DNA of 64,000 bases, taken from the NCBI RefSeq assembly GCF_029784165.1, contig NC_073694.1:41645006-41709005 (forward strand), in the 5' to 3' direction. The number at the start of each line of letters is the position of its first letter. Position 1 is the stretch's first letter. Below the pieces are notes generated by a model. It was not told the origin of the DNA and made no database searches. It saw only the letters and a list, made by a program, of their open reading frames with translations. This document shows, one piece after another, positions 1 to 9,900 of the stretch. The stretch comes from Wyeomyia smithii. Lineage: Eukaryota; Arthropoda; Insecta; Diptera; Culicidae. The position numbers were made by a program, and so were the translations under genes.

Positions 1-240
1 TTTGTGATTATGGGATGTTTTACAGAAACTGGAAGTCGCATTTCGGATTTCAAAATGACGTATGGAGTTCGAAAGTTTCGGAAGTATTGAAATGGTTGGT
101 CAAATACCACTGTAGATTATTTTCCTGAAACCAGAAGTCGTTATGTTGGAAAATGTTATGTGAGGTCATCCCAGTTCCGAATATATCACACTCGGGTGAT
201 AACCGGATATTCGGCAATCGAATCGAGAAAGAAATCAAAG
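1..240 (+). repeat. Diverged dispersed repeat (GAAACCGGAAGTCGCC family), two partial units
   Basis: Two imperfect units beginning near 22 (cagaaactggaagtcgca) and 126 (gaaaccagaagtcgtta) share the core of the repeat seen more clearly at 36.9-38.1 kb. Both carry the pattern of an aaacc/tggaagtcg core followed by tttcaaaatg and a later tcatcccgattccga block. No coding potential is evident. The family assignment is by internal comparison only. Confidence 0.55.
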
Positions 241-485
241 TAAGAAGAATTTAGCGTGACCATTCATGCTTAGTTCTCCTCTATAATCATATCTAAAGAG
301 ATAACATGTGAATTTTTATAACGAAAATGTTTGTTGGTGTCCAAGGAACACGTCTGAGAAGAAGTTAGAAGAAGTTTTGATCCACATAACTACGTAGAAA
401 TTAAAAAAAAAAGATTAAACCAATGAAATGCGGCCTTTCCTCCAGCCAAATGTCCCAAGATCTAGTTTTGGTAAAAGTAAAAGAG
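241..485. other. AT-rich spacer, nothing recognised
   Basis: No ORF with coding character, RNA gene or clear repeat was seen here. Confidence 0.5.
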
Positions 486-603
486 TACACTAAAGTCGCT
501 TCTTACGCGGGGGATACGTGCCGCGTAAATTCCGGAATCCGCGTAAAAAAAGCCGCGTAAAAAAAAGCCGCGTAGAAAACGCGTAAAAAGCGACCTTAGT
601 GTA
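486..603. mobile_element. MITE with TA target site (TIR CACTAARGTCGCTT)
   Basis: A 118-bp imperfect palindrome. The left arm (tacactaaagtcgctt, from 486) is the reverse complement of the right arm (aagcgaccttagtgta, to 603) with one mismatch. Outer TA dinucleotides (486-487 and 602-603) fit the Tc1/mariner-type TA duplication. The inside is a run of degenerate CCGCGTAAA units that continue the arms. It is too short to encode anything, so it is non-autonomous. The superfamily is inferred from TA only. Confidence 0.75.
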
Positions 604-892
604 TTTCGAATACCCTAATGTGTTACTATTCACAAAACTACGAAAACATCAGAAATGTAATTTTTTTCTGCTCGACTCGCACCGAATTAAAACATAAATT
701 CTTCTGCAGGAAAATATTTGCAGATGTTGAAGGCACAACGAACATTTGATTGAAAAAAAAAAAATTACAGGCGAATTGAGCTCATGCTCAAAAAGTCATG
801 TATTATATGTATAATATATATAAATTTTAAAAAGAGTATTTTAATGTGTTTTTCTGTATGCTGAAAATCATCTACAAACATACGTAGTTTTT
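604..892. other. AT-rich spacer
   Basis: No gene was seen. The stretch contains an A-run at 756-767 and a TA-rich patch near 800-825. Confidence 0.5.
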
Positions 893-2130
893 AAAGTAAT
901 ATCTCAACTTTTAGCAATAAAATACCTATTATTATTCCTCAAATGTCTTTCCCGAACATTAACAAACATTTCAAATAAGAACAATTACATATCATAGCTT
1001 TGAATTTCGATTCAGAGGAAAATTGAGTTCAAATATTAATGATTTTGCTTGTTTAACGTGGTGTTGTGAATAATATCTCAATTTTCAGTACTCAAAAATC
1101 TGTTATTTTTCCTCAAAAGTCTTTCCTGAACATAAACAAACATTTTAATGGAAAAAATCATATATCATAGCTTTGAATTAAGATTTAGAGACAAATTGAG
1201 CCAAAATATTCATGATATTGCATGTTTTACTTAGTTTTGTGAATAATATCTCTTTTTTCAGTTATCAGATAACTATTTTTTATCTCGAATGTCATTCCTG
1301 AATATCAACGAACATTTTATTGAAAAAAATCACGTGTCATCGCTTTTAATTCTGATTTAGAGACAAATTGAACCTAAAAAAATATGGTTTTGCATTTTTC
1401 ATGTGGTTTTGTGGAAAACATTTAAATTTTAAATAATCAGATAGGGTATCGGACGTCTTCGTCAGTGGTTTTCTTCGGCCCCCTTTTGCATAAGATTGCT
1501 GCAGAAAAACTGCCGAAGAAAAACACTGACGAAGACGTTCGATACCCTATCTTTCCTAAACACAACGAACATTTTATTATAGTAAAAATCACAGATCACT
1601 GCTTCGAGTTTTGGTTTAGAGGCAAATTCAGCATAAAAGTCATGATTTTGCATGTTTCACGTAGTTTTGTGAATGATATCTCGAGTTTTAGTAATCAGAT
1701 ACCTGTTATTTTTTCTCAAATGTCGTTCTTAAACATCAACGAACATTTTAATGAAAAACAGAATCACATGTCATCGCTTTGAATTTTGATTTGGAGACGA
1801 ATTAAGTATAAAAAGTCATAATTTTGCATGTTTTACTTAGTTTTGTGAATAATATCTCCAGTTTTAGTGATCAGATACTAATTATTTTTCCTCAAATGTC
1901 TTTACTGAACATTAACAAACATTTTAGTGGAAAAAGAACCATATGTCATCGCTTTGAATTTTGATTTAGAGGCAAATTTAGCACAGAAAGTCATAGTTTT
2001 GCATGTTTTACGTAGTTTTGTGAATAATATCTCAAGTTTTAGTAAATAGATACCTATTATTTTTTCTCAAATGTCTTTCCTGAACATCAGCGAACATTTC
2101 CATGTTAAAAAACCTACATGTCACCGCTTA
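893..2130. repeat. Tandem array, ~172-177-bp diverged units (about 6.5 copies)
   Basis: The phrase gaataatatctca and variants recurs near 898, 1069, 1241, 1412 (degraded), 1670, 1847 and 2023. It is followed each time by cagatacctatta, then tcaaatgtctttcctgaacat and then a cgaacattttaatg block. Spacing is 172-177 bp except in unit four, which is lengthened by a hairpin insertion at 1439-1552. Units are clearly diverged from one another. The array abuts a transposase-like relic, so it may be the subterminal region of that element rather than a satellite (inference). Confidence 0.85.
1439..1552. mobile_element. 114-bp hairpin MITE inside the tandem array
   Basis: Arms 1439-1479 and 1512-1552 (41 bp each) are inverted copies with 39 of 41 positions matching. 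They begin agatagggtatcg and run through acgtcttcgtcagtg to cttcggc, with a 32-bp loop between. The insertion interrupts one ~175-bp tandem unit and replaces about 25 bp of it, so it is younger than the array. No target duplication is obvious because the surrounding repeat is diverged. Confidence 0.75.
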
Positions 2131-2355
2131 TTATTTTTATATTAGAACGATTCAAAATGATGATGATTACTGTACACCTCAGAGACTGAGGGAATAATAT
2201 CAATAAGATCAAGCGTTACGGAATTCCATTTTTATATAGTAGATATGTTTGTCGTGCAACACTACCTACTTGTTTACTAATAATAACTGTTTGTAAAGTA
2301 CGCAACCAATAACTACTGGGTCACCTATAATATCTGTTTTCGTATATAAATACGA
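2131..2355. other. Spacer upstream of transposase-like relic
   Basis: No feature is recognised apart from a possible TATA-like tatatag near 2234. Confidence 0.3.
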
Positions 2356-3183
2356 TTGCACTACTCCAGATGTGTTAGTAACAGTTTGCATTTTGTGAAG
2401 ATGAATAAAGTGAAAATGGAATACACCAAGCCCAAATGCTGTAAACCCTTTCCTGATCATCGGTGCTCATCAAGCTCATGTAAATTAAACGAAAACGTTA
2501 TTGCAAAATTAAAAATATTGAACGGTCAAGCTCATTTTAATACGTCTTTATCAATTTGTGATTCGTGTAGTTATTGGAATGATAGTCAAGCCACCATTCA
2601 TCCCTTCGTTGTTTACTATTCAGAATCTGGAACACCTAAGAATATCTGCTTCATCATAATATCGGAAGTACTCCATCATGATACTGTTGCGGTTCAGGTG
2701 TTCATTGCCAAATTAATGAGTTTTTTGAAAACAACAATAGAGTTGAAAAAAGCGATATTAATGTCTGATGGAGCTGCCTCACAATATAAAAAATGGAAAA
2801 AACTTTGCAACAAAATATAACGTCGATGCAGAGTGGCATTTTTTGCGACTTCTGATGGTAAAGGTCCATGCGATGCAATTGGTGGCATATTAAAACGAAT
2901 GGCAGGAAATGCAAGTTTGGCAAAAGAACATGAAAATCCCATTACAAGCGCAAAAGAATTGTATGATTGTAAAAAAAATTCATCAAAAATGTCATTTAGT
3001 TGGGTATCATATGAAGAATATGAACAAGGAGTAACAGAATGGAGCAATATTTTCAAAAAATCAATAATGATAGCTGCCACACAAAAGTATTACTCTTTTG
3101 TTCCGACTTCAGAAAATAAGATACAAACGAAGCTGTTTTCAAAAGATGCTGAATCATTTACTTATGATGTATATAAAATATAA
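2356..3183 (+). pseudogene. Broken transposase-like gene (RNase-H-fold type motifs), family not assigned
   Basis: Two open segments in one frame (2356-2820 and 2833-3183) code for one interrupted protein of about 270 residues. The first carries a Cys/His-containing N-terminus (KCCKPFPDHRC) and the motif SDGAASQYK. The second carries ATSDGKGPCDAIGGILKR and then a Lys/Glu-rich tail. An SDGxxxQYK motif followed by a GKGPCDxIGG block is characteristic of a family of transposon-related proteins common in arthropods; the acidic residues are probably part of the catalytic centre (inference). The break at 2785-2843 consists of two single-base length changes, in an A run and a T run, which cancel each other and leave a short out-of-frame stretch containing a stop. 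The likely start is ATG 2401 or upstream. It is a dead copy. The Gypsy element inserted about 20 bp after its stop codon. Confidence 0.7.
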
Positions 3184-3205
3184 GGTTAAACTGGTTCTGT
3201 AATGT

Positions 3206-3742
3206 TGTGTGTAGGTTATAACCTACCAGGGAATTCTTCCAATAAATATCCCTGTACGCACCTTTGGCGCGGAATTAATACACAAGATAACGGTGGACTA
3301 ACTGATTTTATTTTTCGCACATCACTACTTAAATATACCCTACCGGTAACTCAGAGAGAGAGACTTTCTCCACTCTCTGTTTACCTTACTAATCTCTTAA
3401 CCTATAATCTAGTACCGCATGTACGATAGTACGCATGCGAGAGCATCAACACCGTTGAACCGGCGACTTCTGTTTTGTTTATAACACAAAACTTGTTTAT
3501 TTTGTTCGAGTTTGTTTGCCTGTAGCACAGCAGAAGGCTGCGCGAAGTTCTTTGCCACCTGTGGCATAATCTGTTGATACATAGAGTGTTGACAGAGACG
3601 TTCGCGGTCCTCTGTCAAGGGAACCAAATGTTTCGCCTGACTAAAGCATAGCAGAAGGCAATGCCCTCCTAGGAACAAAATTAAACTTTAATTATAAGGC
3701 TCGTGACGGAGCATTGGGTTCTTCGCAGGATGTGACGTCACA
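3206..3742 (-). repeat. 3' LTR of the Gypsy element
   Basis: 537 bp, an apparently exact copy of 14268-14804. Read on the minus strand it starts with the 12-bp palindrome TGTGACGTCACA and ends CCTACACACA. AATAAA-type polyadenylation signals occur on the minus strand (for example the complement of tttatt near 3309). Short ORFs inside it are duplicated exactly in the other LTR and are not genes. Confidence 0.95.
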
Positions 3743-3757
3743 TCTGCCACCCCGCCT
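3743..3757 (-). promoter_or_regulatory. Polypurine-tract-like sequence next to the 3' LTR
   Basis: On the minus strand GGCGGGGTGGCAGA sits directly before the 3' LTR. That is where the plus-strand primer for reverse transcription is expected. It is purine-rich but interrupted by two pyrimidines, so the exact primer is uncertain. Confidence 0.55.
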
Positions 3758-6700
3758 AGTTGGCCATTATCTAGAAGAGATGATGGTCACATGGTCCGTT
3801 CTGACGGCCGATAGGTGTGTTTTTCATAACAAATATTTTTCGCGCACGTAAAAATCAATTAATTACAATAGTGATACATATCATTTCTACATAAATTAAC
3901 GTTTTCAGACATGGATTTTCTTCATAACAAATTGACAAATGTTCGCTCGCCTGGTGCGCTGCGCCTTGTAGATATCCGCTGCTTGGCTGTCGGATTCAAG
4001 CGACGGGTTACAGGGGGTTTGAAACGGGAAGGTGCGTCTGGCAGTAGAGGTTCTCATCGGTTGTTTGTGATGTCATCCTCGCGAACTCATCTTTAAGGCT
4101 TCATCGGGTTATTTGCAATAGTTCAATGGTTATCTTTGCACTTTAATTTAAGGCTGCAGTTCAGCTGGTTGTTTTACGATTGTTCAGAGTGTGTTGTTAA
4201 ACTTTAATGTTGGGTTAGCCGTGTCCCTTTGACATAGATCGGCTGTATTTTTGTTTGGCTGATAGTATTGTTACGCGCCGTGTGGCGAAAAGATTTGCGA
4301 TTGCCACTGGCTCTGTTGCATAATGCAGTCACTTGGTTTATCATCTTTAACTGTCTGCGAGGGGTGTCCAATTACCCGCTAGCATGTGTGCACATTTTCA
4401 AAGCGTAGTGCGTAAAGACCATAGTTGATTAAACACGAGCAAAATTTTATAGCGTCATTTTGCTTGTTTGGCTTTGACCTCGAATCCTTATTTGTAGAAG
4501 TCAATAACTCTCAATGAGTAATATATATTTGGAACAAATTATTACGCCCTTTGCTGTGTAGTTTGCTGTATTCTTTTTCGCGCTGAAGTCTCGATTCTGG
4601 CTCGACCATGAGCCGCATTGAATGAATTCTGTTGCACATCTGGCCTCTTCAAAAAACTGGATACTGCTCGTCTCCTCTTGGTAATATCGTTTGGCTTTAC
4701 CTCCATCTCGACCATAGACACCCGCCGTTCAACTCCCCTCAAAACCGTCTGCTTCCCTTTTCGCGTCCTACTGGGCATTATGGTATGTCCCCATCTCAGC
4801 ATCCGTTGTAATCACCTCGGTCGTCTTCGAGGATCAGGAACTCGTCTCGTTGTCAATTCTTAGATGCTAGTTGCCCTACTTAGCAAGTGGTGCATTATTT
4901 TTTTGCCATTATTTTATCAATTCTTTTTTGGTTTCGTTACTTTTTCCACTTGCTGTTTAAAACTACTGTTCACTCGCGTACGGGCTTCTTACATTCTATT
5001 TTCTACCCTACGCTTCTGCTTACAATCTAGGCCCGTATTATTCTTCTTTTCGGATGACATAATCTGGTTTCTCTTCCCCTACTAAGTTGTTCATCTCTAT
5101 TAGTATTCAATTTTACAAACATAACAAAATGTGCATTGTTTACCTTTTTTTTTTTATCATACATTCTCTAACTTTGGTATTCGATGTTTTTTTTTTTTTT
5201 TTTTTGTTTGACATTACAAATCATTGCGTCACGTATCAATTCCATTTATCTGTATTAGGCTTTCTTACTCTTTATTCCGCGTTAAAATATCAGTTTAACT
5301 TGTCTTGTGGCTCATTATTAGTTTTTTTTTTCTCATCAAATGTGCTTATGTTCTTCAAATAACTTTCTTCAATTTTATCAAGTAGCTTTGCTTTGGTTAC
5401 ATATTTTCTTCATTTTGCGTTCTTTCCAAATATTTTCCTCCTTCTTCTAATAACAGTTTTCAATAAAATAAATCTGTTTCCGCACAATGTATTATTTTTT
5501 TATCTCTCTGTTTTTGTTTCATCATGTTTTCATCGAACAAACCGCATTGGTTCAATCTTTTCTTGTCCTTTGTCAAGTATTTCCTGTCTGATTCATAAAT
5601 AAATCTTTTCATTGTACAAACCGCGTTGATTAAATATTTATCGTTTTCTTCTGTCTTGATTTACAATGTTCGTCTAATAACTGGCGTGTTCTTAACACCT
5701 CATATCATCTTCTATGTGCACTTAAAATGTCCCGTCACTTTCTCATCTGCTTTATTCTTTAATCTTTTGCATCTCTTTTTGAATCTGTTATTATTTAAAT
5801 TTCGATTTGTCTCTTGCTACTGTCATACTGTCATACTTACACTACTTACACTTCACCTTAGTATGCAGTTGCCTGCATAATACCTCTCCCCCTTCCGTCC
5901 GAAGGTGCGACCGTCCGCTTTAGAGATTCCTGAAAGATAAGAAGGTTAGGAAATAAACGAAAACTCGCACACTCAATCATCCTGGGCCGGTTATTCCCTT
6001 GTTTTTCTTTCACCCAATTTGCACTCCCGCCAATCATTCTGGGTAACCACCCCGTTGTCTACATTCGCTCGTCCTTAACTAAAATTAGAATAGTCTGAAT
6101 CTCCTAAAGTCAGCAGTCTCCTTGTTCGGTAGGTTTTGCCTTCTTGTCCAAAGTCTCTCTTAGTTCTATTGTTTTCCGTCATTTAAGTTATCTCCATCAC
6201 ACAAAATTTCCCAATACATCATCAATCGATTTTCTTCTTCTATTTCTTATTGGGCCATTAGCTATTTTAAATTAATCAAACCTCGTTTTCATGAGGTCTT
6301 TGTTCACTATATAATTTTCCCATGTTTACATTTGCATTTTACAAAAAACAAACAAATGCTGTTTCAATTTCTATTAACTCTTTAATTTTCCATCACCACA
6401 TTCCAGGTCATTCTGGTCATTCAAATTCCCCAAGTTTTCTATTTATTTAACTGTTATCGGCTGGGTTACTCGTCCCTCACGCCTCCATTCGTATTTGAAT
6501 TTTTTTTAACTGTGTCATGCCGTGCCACTAATATCATCAAAGGCTGTATATCTTTTTCGGCGACTTATTCCATTTCTTCACGCCTTTACTTTAGTATGCT
6601 TTCTTCCGTTTGGTTCTGCCTATTAATTCCCGTCAATGAAATCATTCATCTTTTTCGGCGACTTTTCGTATTTCTTCACGCCTTTACTTCAGTATACTTT

Positions 6701-6913
6701 TTCCCGTTTGGTTCTGTTTATGGACTCCCGTCAATAAAATCATTCATATTTTTCGGCGACTTTTTCGTATTTCTTCACGCCTATATTTTACTTTTACCTT
6801 ACTTTTTCATACAGTTTTAGGTGCTTGCTATTATAACTCATGCCATCCAATATCGTATTTCATTAAATATATTCTGTCCGTTAACCTTGAAAGCATAGTT
6901 TAAGTTCATATAT
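3758..6913 (-). other. Long 3' region of the Gypsy element, no env ORF
   Basis: About 3.15 kb separates the pol stop from the 3' LTR. The strand complementary to the transcript is strongly T-rich, with several T-runs of 9-17, so the transcript is A-rich. The longest minus-strand ORF seen is 86 codons (4542-4802) and is not recognisable. The hydrophobic, Phe-rich plus-strand ORFs here (for example 4864-5880) only reflect the T-rich strand. No envelope-like gene with a signal peptide and transmembrane anchor was found. Confidence 0.7.
6551..6789. repeat. 98-bp tandem repeat, about 2.4 copies, in the Gypsy 3' region
   Basis: tctttttcggcgact then tatttcttcacgcctttact begin near 6551 and 6649, with a third, shortened copy from 6747 (period 98 bp). 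The segment cgtttggttctg with a following cccgtcaatgaaatcattcat is also repeated. It lies about 125 bp downstream of the pol stop, in transcript orientation. Confidence 0.85.
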
Positions 6914-9900
6914 TCAGTCATAATAACGCTTAAGCCGGTTATTATGAACTTTTTCTAAACGATTTCCGTTTCTAATTACTGTGGTCATTTCGCTTGGAAT
7001 GTCCACTACTTCATAAGGTCCTCTCCACATATTCTGGAGCTTTTGACCTGATCCTGTCGGGACTGATTTCACTAAAACTAAATCGCCATACATGGGCTGC
7101 CATTCATTTGCCTTTCTGTCATAAACTTGCTTGTGCTTTTCTTTTGAATCCTTTAGGTTGGCCTTCGCGTTCGCATGGAGGTCAAAAAATATTTTTTTCA
7201 TCTCTTGTGTATATGTTTCATATGTCAAATTGTCCACTCCATTCCGCTTGTAAATGGAGGTGGGAATGCGTGCTGTACGTCCATATAACAATTCGAAAGG
7301 GGTGTACCCCGTTGATGAGTTTACTGAAGTATTATACTGAAACGTAAAAAATGGGAGTAAGTTATCCCACGTGTGCGGTTTTCCGCCAATAAATTGCCTT
7401 AGGTAAGTTTTTAACTCCCGATTAGATCTTTCCACCAAATTTGCTTGTGGGTGGTACGGACTCGTCGTTATTTTCTTAATTTTCAAAATTTTGCACACAT
7501 CTTTCATGAGTGTGCTTACAAAATTCGCACCGTTATCTGTAACTAACTCCAACGGTACGCCAAATTTGCAAATATAATTCTCTACAAAAGTCCTCGCTAC
7601 CGTCTGGCTTTCTTGGTTTTCCATAGGTGCGACAGTTAAATATCTAGTTAGGTCGTCTTGCATGACCAGACCATAACGATTTCCTAAGTCGGACTCGGGT
7701 AATACTACTATATCCATGTATAATTTTTCAAATGGCTCCGATGCGGTTGTGGTGATCTGCATCGGTATCTTGTTTGATCTTCCAATTTTGTTCTTTTGGC
7801 AGGAATCACACTGCCGAACGTAGTTCTCGATATCCCGTTTCATCGTAGCCCACGTAAAAAGTGTGCCAATTCTTTGGCGCATTCGTCGCGCTCCTACGTG
7901 CCCTCCTAAGGGTGCATCGTGAAATTCCTTTAAAATTGTTTCCACTTGATCTGGCGCAATTACTGTACGCTCGCTATTAGCATTATATAATACTATTTGT
8001 TTTTCTAGCTTACCCGCTAGGAACTGAATCATTTGCAGAACTTCCTGTTGCTTGATTTTTCTGAATGATATTAGGTGAATGACCCCGGCTCCCTTTACTG
8101 CCGTGGGGCTCTTATTGAAGCTATCTAAAAATTGTGAAAAAAATTTCCGGCAATCGATTAACGAATTTTCGCTGCCGTCTACTATGAAACCGCCTACTTT
8201 CTTGTCTTTAAATTTGAGTACCCCATCCTCTACGTAGTCTTTCAGTCCTTGTGACAGCTGATACAGTGTCTGAAGTTCTCTGTACGCCGTCCGACTGTTC
8301 AAAATGACAAGACGAGCTTCGATATTCCTCTCGTCCAATATTCTCTTCGAGACTTCCACCGTCTCACTTGGTATCAGGTCATTTGATAATGCCTGTGAAA
8401 AGTCATCATATGAAATGTTGACGAGTTGTTGCTCATCCTCGTCCTCAGCGATGTCCGCAATGTCTATGGCACTCAAATCTTGTATTGTGCCGTTCAAATC
8501 ATCCGAAGCGTTCTTCTGCTGCTCTAGCAGGCGTTTCTGCTGGCGCGTAATCATGGCTATCTGCCTGTGGGGTGAACTTTCCTGCCCCTGACACGTCCCA
8601 TCCGATAAACGTGACAAAAAATCGGCGACTATATTTTCGCTACCCTGTTTATACCTGATGCTGCATTCCAAACCCTGCAACTTTAGTCTCAATCTTGTCA
8701 GCGTTGGAGATGTCTCTTTGAGCCTCCAAATCGCTATAAGTGGTCTGTGGTCTGTGTAAACGATAAACCTTTGACCAAAAATGTAATGTTTGAAGTATTC
8801 TATGGCCCATACAATAGCCAATAGTTCCTTTTCTATGATATGATATCTGGTCTCTGCACCTACAAGTGCACGACTCGCGAACGCGATCGGCCGGTGCATG
8901 GATTTTTCATTCGACAGGACGGCTCCAATAGCATAATTGCTAGCGTCTGTCGTAATAACGAAAGTGTCTTGATAATCTGGCCGGACTAAAACTGGCTCTG
9001 TAATCAGCGCGTTTCTAAGGAATTCGAACGCTTCCTGACATTCTTTTCCCCACACAAATTTAGCGTCTTTCTTCAACAAATCATTCAGCGGCTTGCGCTT
9101 CTCCGCGATGTTGGGGATAAACTTCCCGTAAAAATTTACTGTTCCCAGAAATGACCTTATACCTTTTACGTTTGTGGGTGGCTTAAGGCTTTGAATGGCC
9201 TTAATATTTGCATTGGTGGGTTTTATGCCTTCTTCATTAACGACATGACCCAAATACTCCAGTTCCTTTTTCAAAAACTGACACTTAGATGGTTCTATTT
9301 TTAAGTTATGTTTGCGCAAAGCTTGTAATACTTTTCGCAAATTATCATTATGGTCGGTGATAGTGTCACCGAAAACTATAATATCATCGAGGTAGACAAA
9401 AGCTTTCACGTCCCCTATCTCAAAGAGAACAGTATTCATAAGTTTCTGGAATGTTGAGGGGCTGTTCTTTAACCCCATCGGCATCCGTGTAAATTCGAAG
9501 TGGCCTTTGGGAGTGGAAAACGCCGTCTTAGCCGCATCTCGGCGGTCTATCGGGACTTGATAGAACCCCGATTTTAAATCAATTGAGGAGAAAAATTTTG
9601 CTCCTCCAACATTATCCAATATCTCATTTATAAGAGGTATTGGGTATACAAATGGCTTGGTAACTTCGTTCAATGATCTAAAGTCTACCACAATTCTGTA
9701 TCTTTTATTTCCGTCAGCATCCGGTTTCTTTGGTACACATAACACCGGTGCATTCCAGGGACTAGTGCTGGGTCTAATAATACCCTGCGCCCTCATTTCA
9801 TCGATTTCCTTATTAATGTGCCGTTTCGTGGCCTCCGGAAATCTATATTGCCGCTTATTGATAGGCACCTCCGATGAAGTTTCTATCGTGTGTACGGCGG

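Noticed and set aside
893..2130. CRISPR-like array
   Set aside because: Units are long, diverged and contiguous with no short conserved repeat and unique spacers; the sequence is eukaryotic.
3202..3678. ORFs inside the LTR (75 and 89 codons), repeated at 14267-14740
   Set aside because: They are identical in both LTRs simply because the LTRs are identical, and no motif is present.
4864..5880. Run of plus-strand ORFs encoding Phe/Leu-rich hydrophobic peptides
   Set aside because: They lie antisense in the T-rich 3' region of the Gypsy element, and composition alone explains them. There is no consistent start context or domain.
3758..6913. Envelope gene of an errantivirus-type Gypsy
   Set aside because: No minus-strand ORF longer than about 86 codons and no signal peptide or transmembrane pattern in that orientation.
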